A stretch of 64,000 nucleotides of DNA from Cryptomeria japonica (GCF_030272615.1 NC_081414.1:811001069-811065068); one strand, 5' to 3'; counted from the stretch's first letter, positions 23,223-35,689 are shown. Program-made: numbers and translations. The notes: generated by a model not told the origin, from the letters alone.

Positions 23223-24744
23223 TCTAGACATCTAAAAATGGTCAATGCTTGCAGAGTTATACTTTAACATTTGTGCATTGCCTTATTTTAGGGATTTTGC
23301 GTCACATTAACATTTCTTCTATGTTGCGCACTTGGTCTTTATCATTTGCGAACATCGAGTCCTTCTGCATTCCTCATTTTTCTCACTTTTAAATTTGGTC
23401 TTGTCGATAACAATCTTCAATCATGATTTTGGTCGATCTTATCCTATTGCATCAATGTGCGTGCTCATTTGTCATATTTTAAAATCGTCAATTCGATTTC
23501 ATTCTGGACATCATCAATCCTAATCGATGATAGAATTAGGGTTTTTTCCTCTTGTCAGTCTTGTCATCTTGTGATCGATTCGCCATCGATCCTTGTCAAT
23601 CTCATCAATTTTGCGATCAATTTGTCATTGATCATTGTCCTTTTCAATATTTTCATTGTGCTATCGATTTGTCATTGATCCTTGTCCTCTTGTCAATCTT
23701 GTCATTTTGTGGTCGATTTGTCATCGATCGTTATCCTTTTCAATCGTGTCAATTTGGGTCAATTAGTCATTGTTCCTCGTCAATTGGTGCCTATCAATTT
23801 GGTCTCTTTATCAATCTTGGTCAATTTGTCAACCAATCTCAATTGTTTATCAATCAAATCATTTATCAAGTTAGAATCATGATCATAATCGACCTTATAT
23901 CAATTATCTTTTGTCAAGACCTAATTGTCGTCCTTGCATTTCTAATTCATCTTCTAGGATTTTATGATTTATTCATTTAATCTTGATTGTCATTTTCCCT
24001 CTAAGTTAAATAATTTATTTATTTATCCTAAGTCTTCTTGTCACAATTAAATATTTATTTAATTGGCTAATTAATTCCCCCTCTTTTTGTGAATTAATTA
24101 ATGAATGAAAAATTATTAATTAATTCACCTAATTTTCTAATTCCATCAATTTCTAATTTCCTAATTTCCAATTCATCATTTCTAACCTTATTTCTAATTT
24201 CTCCTAATTTCTAATTTCTATTTCTATTTCAAATTTTTGTCATACATCTTGCATAGCAATTTGTCATAATTTGTCATAACACCTTGCATAGCAATTTGTC
24301 ATACACTTGTCATAATTTTGCCATTCTTGATTTGAATTTCCTTTCAAATCTCTTCATGCTAATCTTGTCTTTTCTCCAATTTATCTATAAATTGGATGAG
24401 TTCCTTTGTCAATCAATTAATCACATTATCAAACTAATCACATTTTCAGAGAATCAATCACGCTTCTAGTATCCTTACTTTGCCATTTCATCTTGCTTTC
24501 ATACTATGCCTTTGCATTTGTAGGTGAGATCCACAAACAAAGCAATTTGAAGGAGAAAGAAGGACAATGGAGAATTATAGAGGAGACATTTGCCTTTGTA
24601 ATGGTGTGCATTTGATTTGAATGTCTTGTTTTCATATCTCTATTGAATGTTTTTAGGATTTCTTATCATTGCAATCTAGTTTTGTGATTGAGCTAGTCTA
24701 ATTTATCTACTTGCTTTGATGTTTTTCCAAATTCCTGATATACA
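23223..24744 (+). repeat. 5' LTR of the Tat element
   Basis: It starts TCTAGACATC (TG changed to TC) and ends GATATACA. The centre is built of many imperfect units around GATCGATTTGTCATCGATCC and TTGTCAATCTTGTCA, followed by AT-rich TTAATTAATT blocks. About 6% mismatch to the 3' LTR is seen by eye over the first 260 bp, mostly transitions. Confidence 0.93.
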
Positions 24745-27058
24745 TTAGTTGTTGAACCCGACATGAACTTAACCCCTTAACTATGTTTTTGAGTGCTTTT
24801 GAGCTGATTTGCAGGTGGAAAACTCAAGAAACAGGGTGACCCAGAGCTTTCAGGACACTTCTGCGGTTGTGTAGGAGGGATCTACACCTTTGTTAAGGAG
24901 ACCTATGCTCATGTCAAGGCATTCTACGCCTATGTCAAGGCATTCTGTGCCCGTGTTGAGACATTTTGCGCCTGTGTAAGGCCAGAAACAAAGGTGAAAG
25001 TCAATGTTTTTACTTGCAAATTACTTTGTTTTCATTCTGTTCTTATATTCTACTTTTTATGGTACTGATTCTCTGTGTAGCACCTTGGCTTTACATGTGA
25101 CGAAGACAAAAAAGGAATGAAACTACTAACAAATCTTATGCAGGTTCACTAGTCAAAGACCAAACAAATCAAATGCCTAACTTAGTGTTTTGGAGGTTGC
25201 CTTATATTCCAACCAAACTTTGTGTTTGTGATTTTTAATTAGGCACCTAGTATGTTTGCTAAGTAGGATGGAATGAACATGTGTTCACTTTTCTTGTCGA
25301 GTTTGACATTGGAGTAGGAGAGTATGCTCTCATCCTTCTTAGGGTGATCAGAAATCTAGACCTTCGATACCATTCTCATGTTTTGGATTGTTTGTTACCT
25401 CTAGAGGGCCTGCCTTCCCGATCATTTGCTTTCTTTTGCAAGCAAGTGACAATCGTGAGAGGGGAACGACCCAAAGTGAGCATAGCTAGAGTACCTTGGC
25501 ATTCTAACTCACTATAAATAAATACCTGATGGGCAAAAGCTTTGAAGGAAGGGTTACATGGGAATTGTAGTTACTTGGGAAGTGATGACCCTTGGACTCT
25601 TTCTCATATCATCATCTAAGTAGGGTCTCATGGTCTAAATCATGCTTGTGCGACTACATTTGTTTGGTATCTTGGTGGGCCTATGTCTCAATCATGCTTG
25701 CGTGACACCAAGGAGTAGCGCTTAACAAAAATCCTTATTAAACACCTTGTATTTAGAGGCCAAAATCCTTCTAGTTGCTTGAGAAGGAGGAGTTCAGACA
25801 CTTGGAAGAGATACTAAGTTTTCCATGGGGAGATTTCCATGGGGACTGATGCTTGGCTGCCCTGAGAAGTGAGTGACGTGGAGGGGAGCCCGTGGGGCCA
25901 AGCATCTATGTATTCTCCTTGAATCTCATAACGAGTCTACCTCTCAAGTATCTACTATCCTTACCTACCATAAGAAATGTGTGAATGAGCATGATTGTCT
26001 TGAGTCTAAGTTAAAATATCTTGTCTTCTTTGCTTGTAAAAAATTGAGTTGTGTCTCATTTCAAAAACAAGACAAATTGATTCAAAACAAGGTTAAACAA
26101 AAGAGTATTTCATTCAACAAAGTTCAAAACACCTTCAAACATTTTTCAAAATCTTGTCTCAACATTCATGTCACTTAGATTTAGGTCCTCCATTGTCCAT
26201 ACTTAGGGCTTAAAGCATCATTCTTGCATTCCACTTGGTCCATTTCATTTAGGTGTCCATTTGAATGTCCTTATTAGGTTCTCATTTAGGTGTCCCCTTG
26301 CATGTCATTATTAGGTCCTCACTTAGGTGTCATATTGCATGTCCAACATTAGGTTCATCCTAGGTTTGCATTTTGCAAATTCATTATCAACTACCAAGGT
26401 TAGGTTTCACCTAGGTCATACTCCTTTGCATATCAATAAGGGTCATCCATTTGCATGTGTCCTCTTGCATTAGAGTAATACCATTTCATAATTCAACCTT
26501 AGGTTTTGTCTTAGGTTGACATTGTCATACATTTGCATTTGCATCCTTGTCCTCATAACATTAGGTCACATTTGCATACCCTAGGTCTCTTCATTAAGCT
26601 TAGGTCATTATCATATCATATTAAGGTCATTTGCATAGTAATTGTCCCTTTGCATATAGTGTCAAAACTAGGTTTTGTCATACTTGAGTAATGCAAATCT
26701 TTGGTAAACCCTAATTTATTGTTAGGAAGTCTAGACCTTAAAAAAACTTTTGTCTTTTTGTCATCAATGTCATTTGTTCAAACCTAGCTTAGTATCCAAG
26801 CATATAGGGGAGACATTGTAATTTTGTCCTTTTGTCACTTGGTCCTTTTGTCCTTTGAGGTCTAGACATCATTTCAATTTCCTAAGGGTCTCATTTTTAG
26901 AATTGCATTCATGAGTTTGTCAAAATCTTGAAAAAACAACAAAAACATAGGCTGCATTCTTGCCATAGATTGCATTTTCATCTATTTAGTTTGCATTTAG
27001 TTGCATATCATATATTATCCTTGAAAAATTCCAAAAATATTGCATTTGCATAAGTGAC
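24745..27058 (+). other. Leader of the Tat element, no gene
   Basis: No convincing coding frame was found. It holds six copies of a 21-bp repeat (24857-24982), degenerate copies of TCATGCTTGYGTGAC near 25650-25710, and a zone at 26190-26650 of loose repeats around CATTAGGTCCTCACTTAGGT. The frame at 25873-26178 has no recognisable domain. Confidence 0.6.
24857..24982 (+). repeat. 21-bp tandem repeat, about six copies
   Basis: Units such as ATTCTACGCCTATGTCAAGG and ATTTTGCGCCTGTGTAAGG follow one another with a 21-bp period. Being 7 codons long, they read as a degenerate heptapeptide series (AFYAYVK, AFCARVE, TFCACVR). Related units occur in the opposite orientation at 39268-39342. Confidence 0.75.
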
Positions 27059-29990
27059 ATGCCTATTGAAACAAGGTCAAAATCTAAGAAGATGGGCGAA
27101 CCAACGTATCAACCCATTGGCAACATATCAAACTCACAGTTTCAAACTAGTCAAACAATACAAATTGAAGGTTCGTCAAGCACATCATTACCACCATATG
27201 GAATGGTTCACCTTGGACCACCTCCATTATATGAACCAGTGTTTGCACCCATGAAACCAGGACATGGGAGTGTTCCACCAACACCAAGAGGAAATGCACC
27301 TTTTGATTGGAATCAATCGAACCTGCAACATGACATTCAAACTCAAACATTATATGAGGAACAAACTCTTTCACAAGGATTTGGTTTAGATCAAGGCATT
27401 CAACAAGAAACAAATCCAAGTATTTTACCAGATTCTTCATCAGATTCTAATGCTTCCGATGATGCTGATATGTTCCTTAAATATCCAAAGTTGACGAAAA
27501 AGATGGATAAATTCTTGAACAAGGTCTTTAAGATGTTCCCACAAAAATATCTTGACATGATGAGTAATGTGACCTCCTCAAGTGAGAAAATCAATGCACA
27601 AAAACAACAAGGTGGTGAGCTGTTAAGTTTCTCTCCACATCCAAACGAAGAAAATGTGCAACAAGAAACTCAACATACCTTGATGAGTAAACGTGCTTCA
27701 AAAGCATTGACAGTGACTATTCCTCAAAAGTCACCATTTGAAACAATAAATAATCCGTTATTTAATACAACACCTATAACACAAGATCAAATGAGGGCCA
27801 CACAAATATTGACAGCTGTCCCTCAACAAGAAGTGGTTCCTCGCATGCATAAAATTGGATCAAAATCTAAGATGCAAGAAAGCTTTACGACTGGAATGCC
27901 TGATCTCACCAATGTCCAAAACAATTCCACAATGCAACAAAGTTCCTATGTCCCATTAAGTTCAATATATTTGCCAAATACTCAAGTACCTGTTATGCAA
28001 ACTATTGTGACAGATCCTTCGATAATGGCAACACAAAGAGCTACAGATAGTGGTTTGCACCAACAGCAAATGTTGCAACAATTGGGGAATGCACAAAAGG
28101 AACAATCGAATGTGCAAACAAGAAATGCACAACAACAACAATATCGCATTCAACAACAAGTTGCAGCGTCTTCTGCACTATTACAAGTTAATGAAAACTT
28201 GCAACCACCAAAATGGATTGGACAAACAACACAACAAGTCAATGCAAGTGCCCTACCCCATCTTAAGGAGAAACAACAAAAACCTCCCAAAAAAAATTTT
28301 TTTGCAAATGATGGGATTTACATCAAGACAACAACAATTGGCACAAAGTCAGAAAATTTCAATTCGTCAGCATCAACAACATGTGCCTCAATATGTGCCA
28401 AGACAAACAAGTTATCATACTTCACAACCACAATTGATGTCTGTGCAATATCAACCTAGGCTACAAACGATGATTCCACCACAAGAAGCACAAAAACAAG
28501 GTCAATATCAAGGCATGGCACAACCACCGCAACAAGAGGTGTACCAAGAACATTATATGCCAGAGACACCAAAGACAACAATTTTTGAGCATCAACAGCA
28601 AATGGAGAACATGATGTATCGACAAAGCGTACACCCAAGAGTAAATGATGAACTTCCAAAATCTTCACTACCTAACGCATTTGCACAATAGCTTGAGAAG
28701 TTTCAATGACAAGTCGACGCATTGGAAACCAAAGGAACAAAGAAGTTGTACATAGATCAAGATTTATGTCCTAATCCATTTGACAAGAGCTTGTACATGC
28801 CTCCCTTCCCTAAGCATTTTGAGGCACCTAATTTTGAGAAATATAAAGGGAATGGCAATCCAAAAGATCATATTTGAGAATTTTTCATGGCATGTACTGA
28901 AGTGAGTTATGAGGAAACATATTTAATGCACTTATTTGCATGAAGTCTCATAGGACAAGCCATGGGTTGGTATTCACATTTGCCAGGGAATATAAAGACA
29001 TGGTCGGAATTGGCTCAAAAGTTTATATCCCACTTCGCATTCAACATTGACAGTGAAGTGACCATGTCAAATTTATGCAACACCAAGCAAAAGCAACGTG
29101 AACCATTAGTGACTTTCTTGCAACGATGGCGAAGCTTGTATAGTCGTTCTTCCCTAGATATACCTGAAGAACAACAAGTGAACTTATTTATTCAAAATTT
29201 GGTCCTAGAAATGATGTATGAACTCAAATTGAAAAGTCCCAGTACCATTGAGAAACTCATTAAGAAAGGGATGAACATTGAAACTACTCTTGTAGCTAAG
29301 GGAATCATTAAGCTCAACAAAGACAGTGACAACACAAACAATTCATGGGACAGAAATAGATTTTGGTACAAAAATAAGAATGTCACTAATGATGGAGTTG
29401 TTGATGCAAGAGCGGTGAATGCAAATCAACCCCCATTCAAAATAAAGAAATTGAGTGCTCCTAATATGTCAACTATGGAACAAAATCAAACACCAGTGAG
29501 CAATGTTACTCAACAGCCGCCATATCAACAATACACTCAACAATATAATCAACAACAAGGTCAGCAACAAAACCAGCAACACAAACCTTTCAGATCAAGG
29601 GATGGGCCTCCTCGACAGTTTACACCATTGGGAGAGCCTATTGAGTCAGTAATGAAACAATTAATACAAGCAAAATTTATCAAGTTACCAGATATCAAGG
29701 CAGAACCATTGGTAAAGCCGCATTGGTGGAATGATAATGCATATTGTGAATACCATTGGTCAAAAGGACATAAAACCACATCATGTTTTCAATTGAAACA
29801 TATGATTCAAGACTTGTTATATCAAGGAGTAATTGAGGTAGACCTACACAACGTGACCTCTAACACTAATCATACAATTTTCAAAACTCCTTTGCTTGAT
29901 CATGACAAGGGTAAAGCATCTTCTTCAAACTCTACCCAAATAGAAAATTATGCAAATACTAGCTATAACAATGTCATCAATTGTTTTTGA
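27059..29990 (+). pseudogene. Tat element gag (capsid and zinc knuckle)
   Basis: ATG at 27059 opens a Gln-rich N-terminal region of about 400 residues. A frameshift lies in the A/T homopolymer near 28290-28310, after which the frame continues through stops at 28689 (TAG), 28707, 28875 and 28941 (all TGA). The capsid domain (TWSELAQKFISHFAFNIDSE, LVTFLQRWRSLYSR) lies around 28962-29300. The knuckle variant CEYHWSKGHKTTSC (C-x2-H-x4-H-x4-C) is at about 29740-29790. The long Gln-rich extension before the capsid is unusual in length. Inactive as it stands. Confidence 0.85.
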
Positions 29991-30836
29991 GCATCAAATG
30001 AGTATGTTTACACCATAAGAATAAAGGGACAAGATCCTTCTTGCGCGGTCACCACTCGTCGATATAAAATAGTCCTGAAAGGAGCTCCTGCAACTCCTCC
30101 CAAATCAACTCCTATGAGTCAGTATAATCTCCTAGATCATCTAGGAAAGACACCTGCACAAATATCAATCCTTGAGTTGTTGAGAATGTCCCCTATGCAT
30201 CACGCAATCCTAGATAAAGCTTTAATTGAGTCCATTGTCCCGATAGACGTTGATGTTGACCAGTTTCAAGCTCGAATTGGACATCTAGCTATTTCCCAAC
30301 ACGTTGCCTTTTCTGATAACGATATTTCTCCTGATAAGCTCCCACATAATGATCCTTTACATCTTGAAGTCTTTGTCCATAATTGCAAGATCCAACGAGT
30401 CTTGATAGATGGCAGAGCAGGTCTTAACATTTGTACCCTGAGAGAGGTCATTGGTCTTGGTTATATAGAAAATGATATTGATTCTTCTAGAAGAATAACA
30501 ATCAAAGCATATGATGATGCTGAGCGTCCATCTAAAGGGGTAATTTCATTGCCTATCAGAGTCAGTCCAGTGACAGAAAACACTTTCCTGCAGGTCCTAG
30601 ACCTTGATCTCCCTTACAATATGATTCTTGGCCATCCATGGATTCACGCAATGAAAGCAGTTCCATCTACTTATCATCAGTGTTTAAAATATCCTTACAA
30701 TGGGACTGAGATAACAATTCCAGGAGATCGTAATCCATTTCAATTTTGTGCTAATCTAAAGGATTCCCCGAAGCACAAGTCACAGTTAATAGGGAGACCC
30801 ACTCACATAGTTATGTGGATCCTAATGAATTGTTAG
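29991..30836 (+). pseudogene. Tat element aspartic protease
   Basis: The gag frame continues into a protease domain: LEVFVHNCKIQRVLIDGRAG in place of the usual I-D-G-G/S, and MILGHPWIHAMKAVPSTYHQ at the C-terminal end of the fold. A frameshift near 30790 moves the rest (YVDPNELLEAVKGKL-like) into the pol frame. The active-site glycine is replaced by Arg, so activity is unlikely. Confidence 0.8.
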
Positions 30837-30952
30837 AGGCTGTCAAAGGAAAATTGAAGATACAGGACCAAGGATGCGGAGAGTATTCAATGGCTCAAAC
30901 ATTCCTCATTGGGAATTAACCAATATCTCCAAAATCACATGGCAAACCACAT

Positions 30953-31252
30953 TTGTTGCAAAAGGAACCTAAAATAGTCATTCAATATCAGCCCCCCACT
31001 ACATTTACAAGATGGGGTGAACTTGATAAAGAAACTTTGGACGATGATGTCATAGATTGGCTTTATAAGGATCCCACCAAGACACCCCCTATCAGGTTGC
31101 CAGTGGAGCGGTACGGAAAAGGTTTTACTATGCTACAGAAAAAGGGATATGATGGCTACAGTGGCTTGGGCCCTAACAAGAAAGGAAGGTTAGAACCTAT
31201 TATACCCAAGATGCAACCTCCAACTTTAGGGTTAGGTTTTGTACCATTGTGA
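30953..31252 (+). pseudogene. Tat element G-patch-like segment
   Basis: Between protease and RT the pol frame encodes GYDGYSGLGPNKKGRLEPI followed by LGLGFVPL. The pattern G-x(3-4)-G-L-G-x(4)-G-x-x-x-P-I is that of a G-patch, a short RNA-binding or helicase-activating motif known from some retroviral proteases and from plant Tat polyproteins. It ends at a TGA at 31250-31252. A Ser/Asp-rich linker follows (31421-31690). Confidence 0.65.
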
Positions 31253-31420
31253 ATTGGACCCTCATCTACCAAAGTGACCATGTGTAGAAAGGGGCGTGAT
31301 TCCGATGATGAAACAACACCTAAGGATACCTGACCTGAAACTGATTCTAATGAATGGGAGTGGAGTTCCTTTTCTTCTAGCTCCTATGCCCTTGACAATG
31401 TTTTCCTTGACCCTGATGAT

Positions 31421-32044
31421 TTGCCCATGGAAGACAAACATGAAATAACTCCCCCTCCTAAAACATGCCCTAATGCTTGGATAGAGTCATTCTGGGACCC
31501 AAGCTCCGAATCAGATGCAAGCAGTTCAGACAATGATACCACAGACATTTACATTTTTACCATCTCAACCCTCTCTCTCCTTAAAACCGATGATGACATG
31601 CCCCTTGTCTATCCTCATGACCAACAAGAACCACTCACATTAGATTGTTTTCAAAATGATGAAGCAATTGCCGAATTTCTAGGACTCTGAGAAGGCATAC
31701 CACAAGGTGATCATAAAGCAGGATTTACTATTGATCTAGATTCCACAGCATATTTTGGGGAGTCAACTCCATCTTCTAGTCATAAAAATGAAAAAGAAAA
31801 AGTAAAAAATCAAAAGAATAGGTCTTTGAGTGAAAACCGTAAGGCGCTCTCTGACCATGAAAAATTAAAAATAAAAGATGTACCTGTGGGTGAAAACCTC
31901 TCTGAGGCGCCCAAAGGTGGAAGATTGGACATACCCCTATCAAGTCAAGATAAATCAAAATTGCTTGTGGAAATGATCGAAGAGATAAATTTGGTTACAC
32001 CTGACAACCCTAAGGTCATTCATTTCGCTGCTTCTCTATCAAAA
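31421..32044 (+). pseudogene. Tat pol linker before RT
   Basis: The pol frame carries an acidic, Ser-rich linker (SESDASSSDNDTTDIYIFT), a TGA at 31688-31690, then ENLSEAPKGGRLDIPLSSQD and EEINLVTPDNPKVIHFAASL, the usual lead-in to Tat-type RT. A TAG at 32045-32047 separates it from RT. Two of the conserved hairpins lie inside it. Confidence 0.7.
31828..31913 (+). repeat. Two hairpins with AAAACC...AGG loops inside the pol linker
   Basis: Hairpin 1: GAGTG (31828-31832) pairs with CGCTC (31845-31849). Hairpin 2: TGGGTG (31887-31892) pairs with CGCCCA (31908-31913). Both loops start AAAACC and end AGG. The stems differ in sequence but keep pairing, with G-T wobbles. Two more of the same type are at 35381-35448. 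Confidence 0.65.
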
Positions 32045-32047
32045 TAG

Positions 32048-33003
32048 GAAAAGATAGATTTTGTCAATTTCTTTCTTGAGAAAAAGATTAGTTTTGTGTG
32101 GTCCTATGCAGATATGCCTGGCCTTTATCCAAAATTAGTCCTTCATCACTTGCCATTAAAATTAGATGCCAAGCCTATCAAATAGAAACTCAGAAAGATG
32201 CATCCCCAGGTGGCTCTCTTGGTCAAGGTAGAACTAAAAAAATTATTAGATGTGGGCTTTATCAGACCCATTGATTATGCAGACTGGATTTCAAATTCGG
32301 TACCAGTTAGCGAAGTAACTGGGGGCATCAGAATCTGTACGGATTTTAGGGATGTCAATAAAGGATGCCCTAAAGATGACTTTCCACTGCAAAATATAGA
32401 CATCATAGTTGACATGACTACTAGATATGAGATGCTATCATTGATGGATGGTTTCTTCAGATATAACCAAATTCGCATCGCTCCTAAAGATCAACATAAG
32501 ACTGCATTCACATGTGCTTGGGGTACCTACTGCTGGAATGTGATGCCCTTTGGTCTTAAAAATGCTAGTGTAGCATATCAAAGAGCTATGATGATAATTT
32601 TCCATGATTTTATGCATACTTTGATGGAAGACTATGTTGATGACCTATTATGCAAATCTGTCACACGAGATAGTCATTTAGCCATCCTTGGCCCAATCTT
32701 TGATTGAATGGAAACCTACAAGCTCAGACTCAACCCAAAGAAATGTGTCTTTGGTGTCACATCTGGCAAATTATTAGGGTACATTGTTTCTCACAGAGGC
32801 ATCGAAGTCGACCCTGCCAAGGTTAAAGCAATAATGGATATGCCTCCTCCTTCCAATCTCCATCAACTAAGAAGTCTGGAAGGAAAGCTACAGTCAATCC
32901 GTTGTTTTATAGCTCAATTGGCAGACAAATGTCATCCCTTCCAGCATTTATTGCATAAAGGTGTCACTTTTAAATGGACTGAGCAATGTCAATCAACATT
33001 TCA
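32048..33003 (+). pseudogene. Tat element reverse transcriptase
   Basis: The frame gives KKLLDVGFIRPIDYADWISN, GGIRICTDFRDVNKGCPKDD, QIRIAPKDQHKTAFTCAWGT, NVMPFGLKNASVAYQR and the catalytic MEDYVDDLL (Y-V-D-D), then LRLNPKKCVFGVTSGKLLGY. A TGA at 32705-32707 (usual residue Arg) interrupts it just after the palm; a further TAG lies near 32184. Motif order and spacing are normal for Ty3/gypsy RT. Confidence 0.93.
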
Positions 33004-33460
33004 AACTCTCAAGGATTATTTGCTGGTGCCACCTATTTTGATGCCTCCTATAGACGGAAAGCCATTCATATTGTATATTTCTACAACTGAAACGGCACTG
33101 GGAGTTCTCTTAGCCCAACAGGATGAGAAAGGCAAAGAACGAGCTATTTATTATATCAGTTGGACGCTAGTGGGCTATGAGCTGAATTATTCAACTATTA
33201 AATGGGCATGTTTAGCGGTGGTCTTTGCAACACATAAGCTTCGACACTATATGTTAAATCATCAGACATTGTTAGTTGCAAAAATTGATCCCTTGAAATA
33301 CTTGCTTAGTAGGGCAGCTTTGACAGGTCACCTAGCAAAGTGGGTTATGATCCTCAGCGAGTTTGATATTGAGTACATTGAGCGAAAGGCAATAAAAGGA
33401 CACATCATAGTGGATCAACTTGCAGAGGCACCTCTTCCTGATGATCATCCAATGTTGATG
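33004..33460 (+). pseudogene. Tat element first RNase H (degenerate)
   Basis: Directly after RT the frame reads PFILYISTTETALGVLLAQQ and ELNYSTIKWACLAVVFATHK. The first catalytic Asp of the usual L-Y-L-D-A is not present (LYIST). Such decay of the RT-proximal RNase H is usual in elements that carry a second one. Confidence 0.8.
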
Positions 33461-33499
33461 GATTTTTCGGATGAATCATTCTTTGCTGTCACATCTTCT

Positions 33500-33960
33500 A
33501 ATGAATGGAAACTATATTTTGATGGATCCCATACCAAATTTGAGTCTGGAGTAGGTATATTATTTGTAACCCCTCAAGGTGATTCTATTTCCAAATCCTA
33601 TAGAATCACTTTTCATTGTACCAATAACATTGCAGAATATGAAGCTCTGGTCACAGGACTCTGAGTAGCGATTCACTGGAACATCACACATTTATAAGTC
33701 TATGGAGATTCTCAGTTAGTCATCCGTCAAGTGAATGATGACTACGAAACAAAAGATGAAAAGCTTATTCCCTACAAGCATATGGTAGATTTCTTCAAGA
33801 CAAAATTTACGGCTATTCATTTCAGTCAAGTTCCAAGAATTCACAACAAATCGGTAGATGCTATGGCAATGATTGCTTCAATGTTAAATATGCCCCACAA
33901 TATGGACATATGTGAATTTTTGGTCGAACAGTTGCTTGTCCCTTCTTTTGAAATTCCGAC
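33500..33960 (+). pseudogene. Tat element second (archaeal-like) RNase H
   Basis: KLYFDGSHTKFESGVGILFV, NIAEYEALVTGL, VYGDSQLVIRQVNDD and HNKSVDAMAMIAS supply all four acidic residues (D, E, D, D) of RNase H. TGA at 33662-33664 and a TAA shortly after interrupt the frame, again at positions where Arg and Gln are expected. Presence of this domain is the marker of the Tat lineage. Confidence 0.88.
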
Positions 33961-34159
33961 AGCAGATGTGATGTGTGTTCTTGTTGGTCCTAATTCCCCG
34001 TGGTACAATGATGTCTATCAATATTTGAAATCCCAAACCTTACTACATAACCTTTCCTCTAACCAATGCCGAGCCTTCATTTGCCAGACCACCAAATATG
34101 TCATCATTGCAAACACCCTTTACCATCATTCCTTTGACCACACCCTCCTCAGGTGTTTG

Positions 34160-35260
34160 GATTTTGACGAGGCACAAATGGCTTTACATGAGGTTCATGA
34201 TGGTATATGTGGGGGCCATTTCAATGGTCTGAGTCTAGCTAAAAAGTTGATTCGTGCTGGGTATTATTGGCCCACTATGGAAAAGGATGTTCATGATTTT
34301 GTCAAGAAGTGCTACAAATGCAAAATCCATGGAAATTACATTCATGTGCCAGCCCAAGAGCTTCATTCTGTCATATCCCTGTGGCCCTTTTCTTAATGGG
34401 GATTGGATCTTATTGGTAAGATTCACCCGACATCTGCAAATGTACACAAGTTTTTCATTACAGCCACAGAGTACTTTACAAAATGGATCGAGGCTATTCC
34501 TATGACCTATATCACCGATGTGCAAATTTCAAAATTCCTATTGAATTATATCATATGCAGATATGGGGTTCCTCTTGCAATAGTCACAGATAATGGCCAT
34601 CCATTCAAGAATAAAGATGTCAATGAACTTTGTGAAAATTTTCACATCCAACACCGTTTCTCTAGTCCTTATTATCCACAAAGTAATGGTCAAGCCGAAG
34701 CATCAAATAAAACCATTATTAAGATCCTGAAAAAGTTTGTCAATGACGTTGGTCGAGATTGGCATGTATAGTTGAATCCAACACTATGGGCTTATCGTAC
34801 TTCTATCTACACACCTACTGGTGCAACACCTTATTCCTTGGTGTATGGTGCAGAAGCCATTTACCCTTGGAAGTGGAGATTCCCTCTTTACATGTTTCCT
34901 TGCAACATTTGATTGATGATGAGACGCATAGAGTCTCTCAATTGCATCAGCTTGAGATGTTAGATGAGAAACGTCAGACAGCCCTGACACAATTTGCAAG
35001 CATATCAAAACCGTCTCCGTTGCTCTTATAATAAGAAGGTCAAAGGGAGACAATTCGAAGTGGGAGATCTGGTTCTAAAGGAAAACCCCAAGAATGCACA
35101 CTCTACTAACATCATCAAAGGAAAGTTTGAACCTAATTGGGTTGGGCCTTTCATAGTTACTGCAGCCTATGGCTCAGGGGCATATCAGCTTGCCACCCCA
35201 GAAGCTGAACCTTTATTAGATCCAGTTAATAGAATGCACCTTCACAAGTACTGGGTTTAG
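34160..35260 (+). pseudogene. Tat element integrase
   Basis: The zinc-binding domain reads HEVHDGICGGHFNG with CYKCK further on (H-x-H-C-x2-C). TAA at 34394-34396 is followed by the core: MDLIGKI, IVTDNGHPF and NGQAEASNK give the D, D and E with the canonical 35-residue D-E spacing. TAG at 34769-34771 and two compensating frameshifts (near 34862 and 34990) follow. The C-terminal domain (VGDLVLKENPKN, WVGPFIVTAAYGSGAYQL) ends at a TAG at 35258-35260. No chromodomain is present, as expected for Tat. Confidence 0.9.
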
Positions 35261-35380
35261 TTTTCTGTCAGCAGTTCTTCAAATATGATCCTGAAATTTT
35301 TTTAAAAAAAAATTAAAAAAAGTGAAAAAGCAAAAAAAAAAAGAAAAAGACAAACAAAAGTAAAGAAAAATTCGCCCTCT

Positions 35381-35448
35381 AGTGAAAACCTAGCAAACAG
35401 GCGCTTTGGGCAAGTACCATGGTGAAAACCTGGCAAATAGGCACCATG
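35381..35448 (+). repeat. Two more AAAACC...AGG hairpins just after pol
   Basis: Hairpin 3: AGTG (35381-35384) with CGCT (35402-35405). Hairpin 4: CATGGTG (35418-35424) with CACCATG (35442-35448), a perfect 7-bp stem. Loops read AAAACCTAGCAAACAGG and AAAACCTGGCAAATAGG. Confidence 0.7.
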
Positions 35449-35689
35449 TGTAACAGATTATTGCTCTATAATCTATCATGACCCCTAGCTATACTTTTCC
35501 CCCACAGGTTTATCATGCTTGCTCTGACCTAATGTTTTGTTCTAGGCCTGTGATTGGTCAACATCATTGTCTTGCATACTCAGGTTTCTAGTCCTTATGC
35601 ATATGTTTCGGTCCTGGTCGCTGTATATGTCTTTCAAAATTTCATTGGGTGCGTGCCCCTTGTCATGATCAATTACTGGAGCTTTCAAG

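Noticed and set aside
22992-23267. Plus-strand ORF of 91 residues
   Set aside because: It is the shadow of the LINE endonuclease start and crosses the Tat insertion point.
23332-23980. Ser/Leu/Ile-rich ORFs in the 5' LTR (and again near 40117-40543)
   Set aside because: They are translations of the TTGTCAATCTTGTCA repeat zone; the two LTRs do not keep the same frame.
24745-24765. Clear tRNA primer-binding site for the Tat element
   Set aside because: The bases after the 5' LTR lack TGG and do not match a tRNA 3' end that I can name with confidence.
25873-26178. ORF of 101 residues in the Tat leader
   Set aside because: No domain, no homologue recognised, and it lies in a repeat-rich leader; probably chance.
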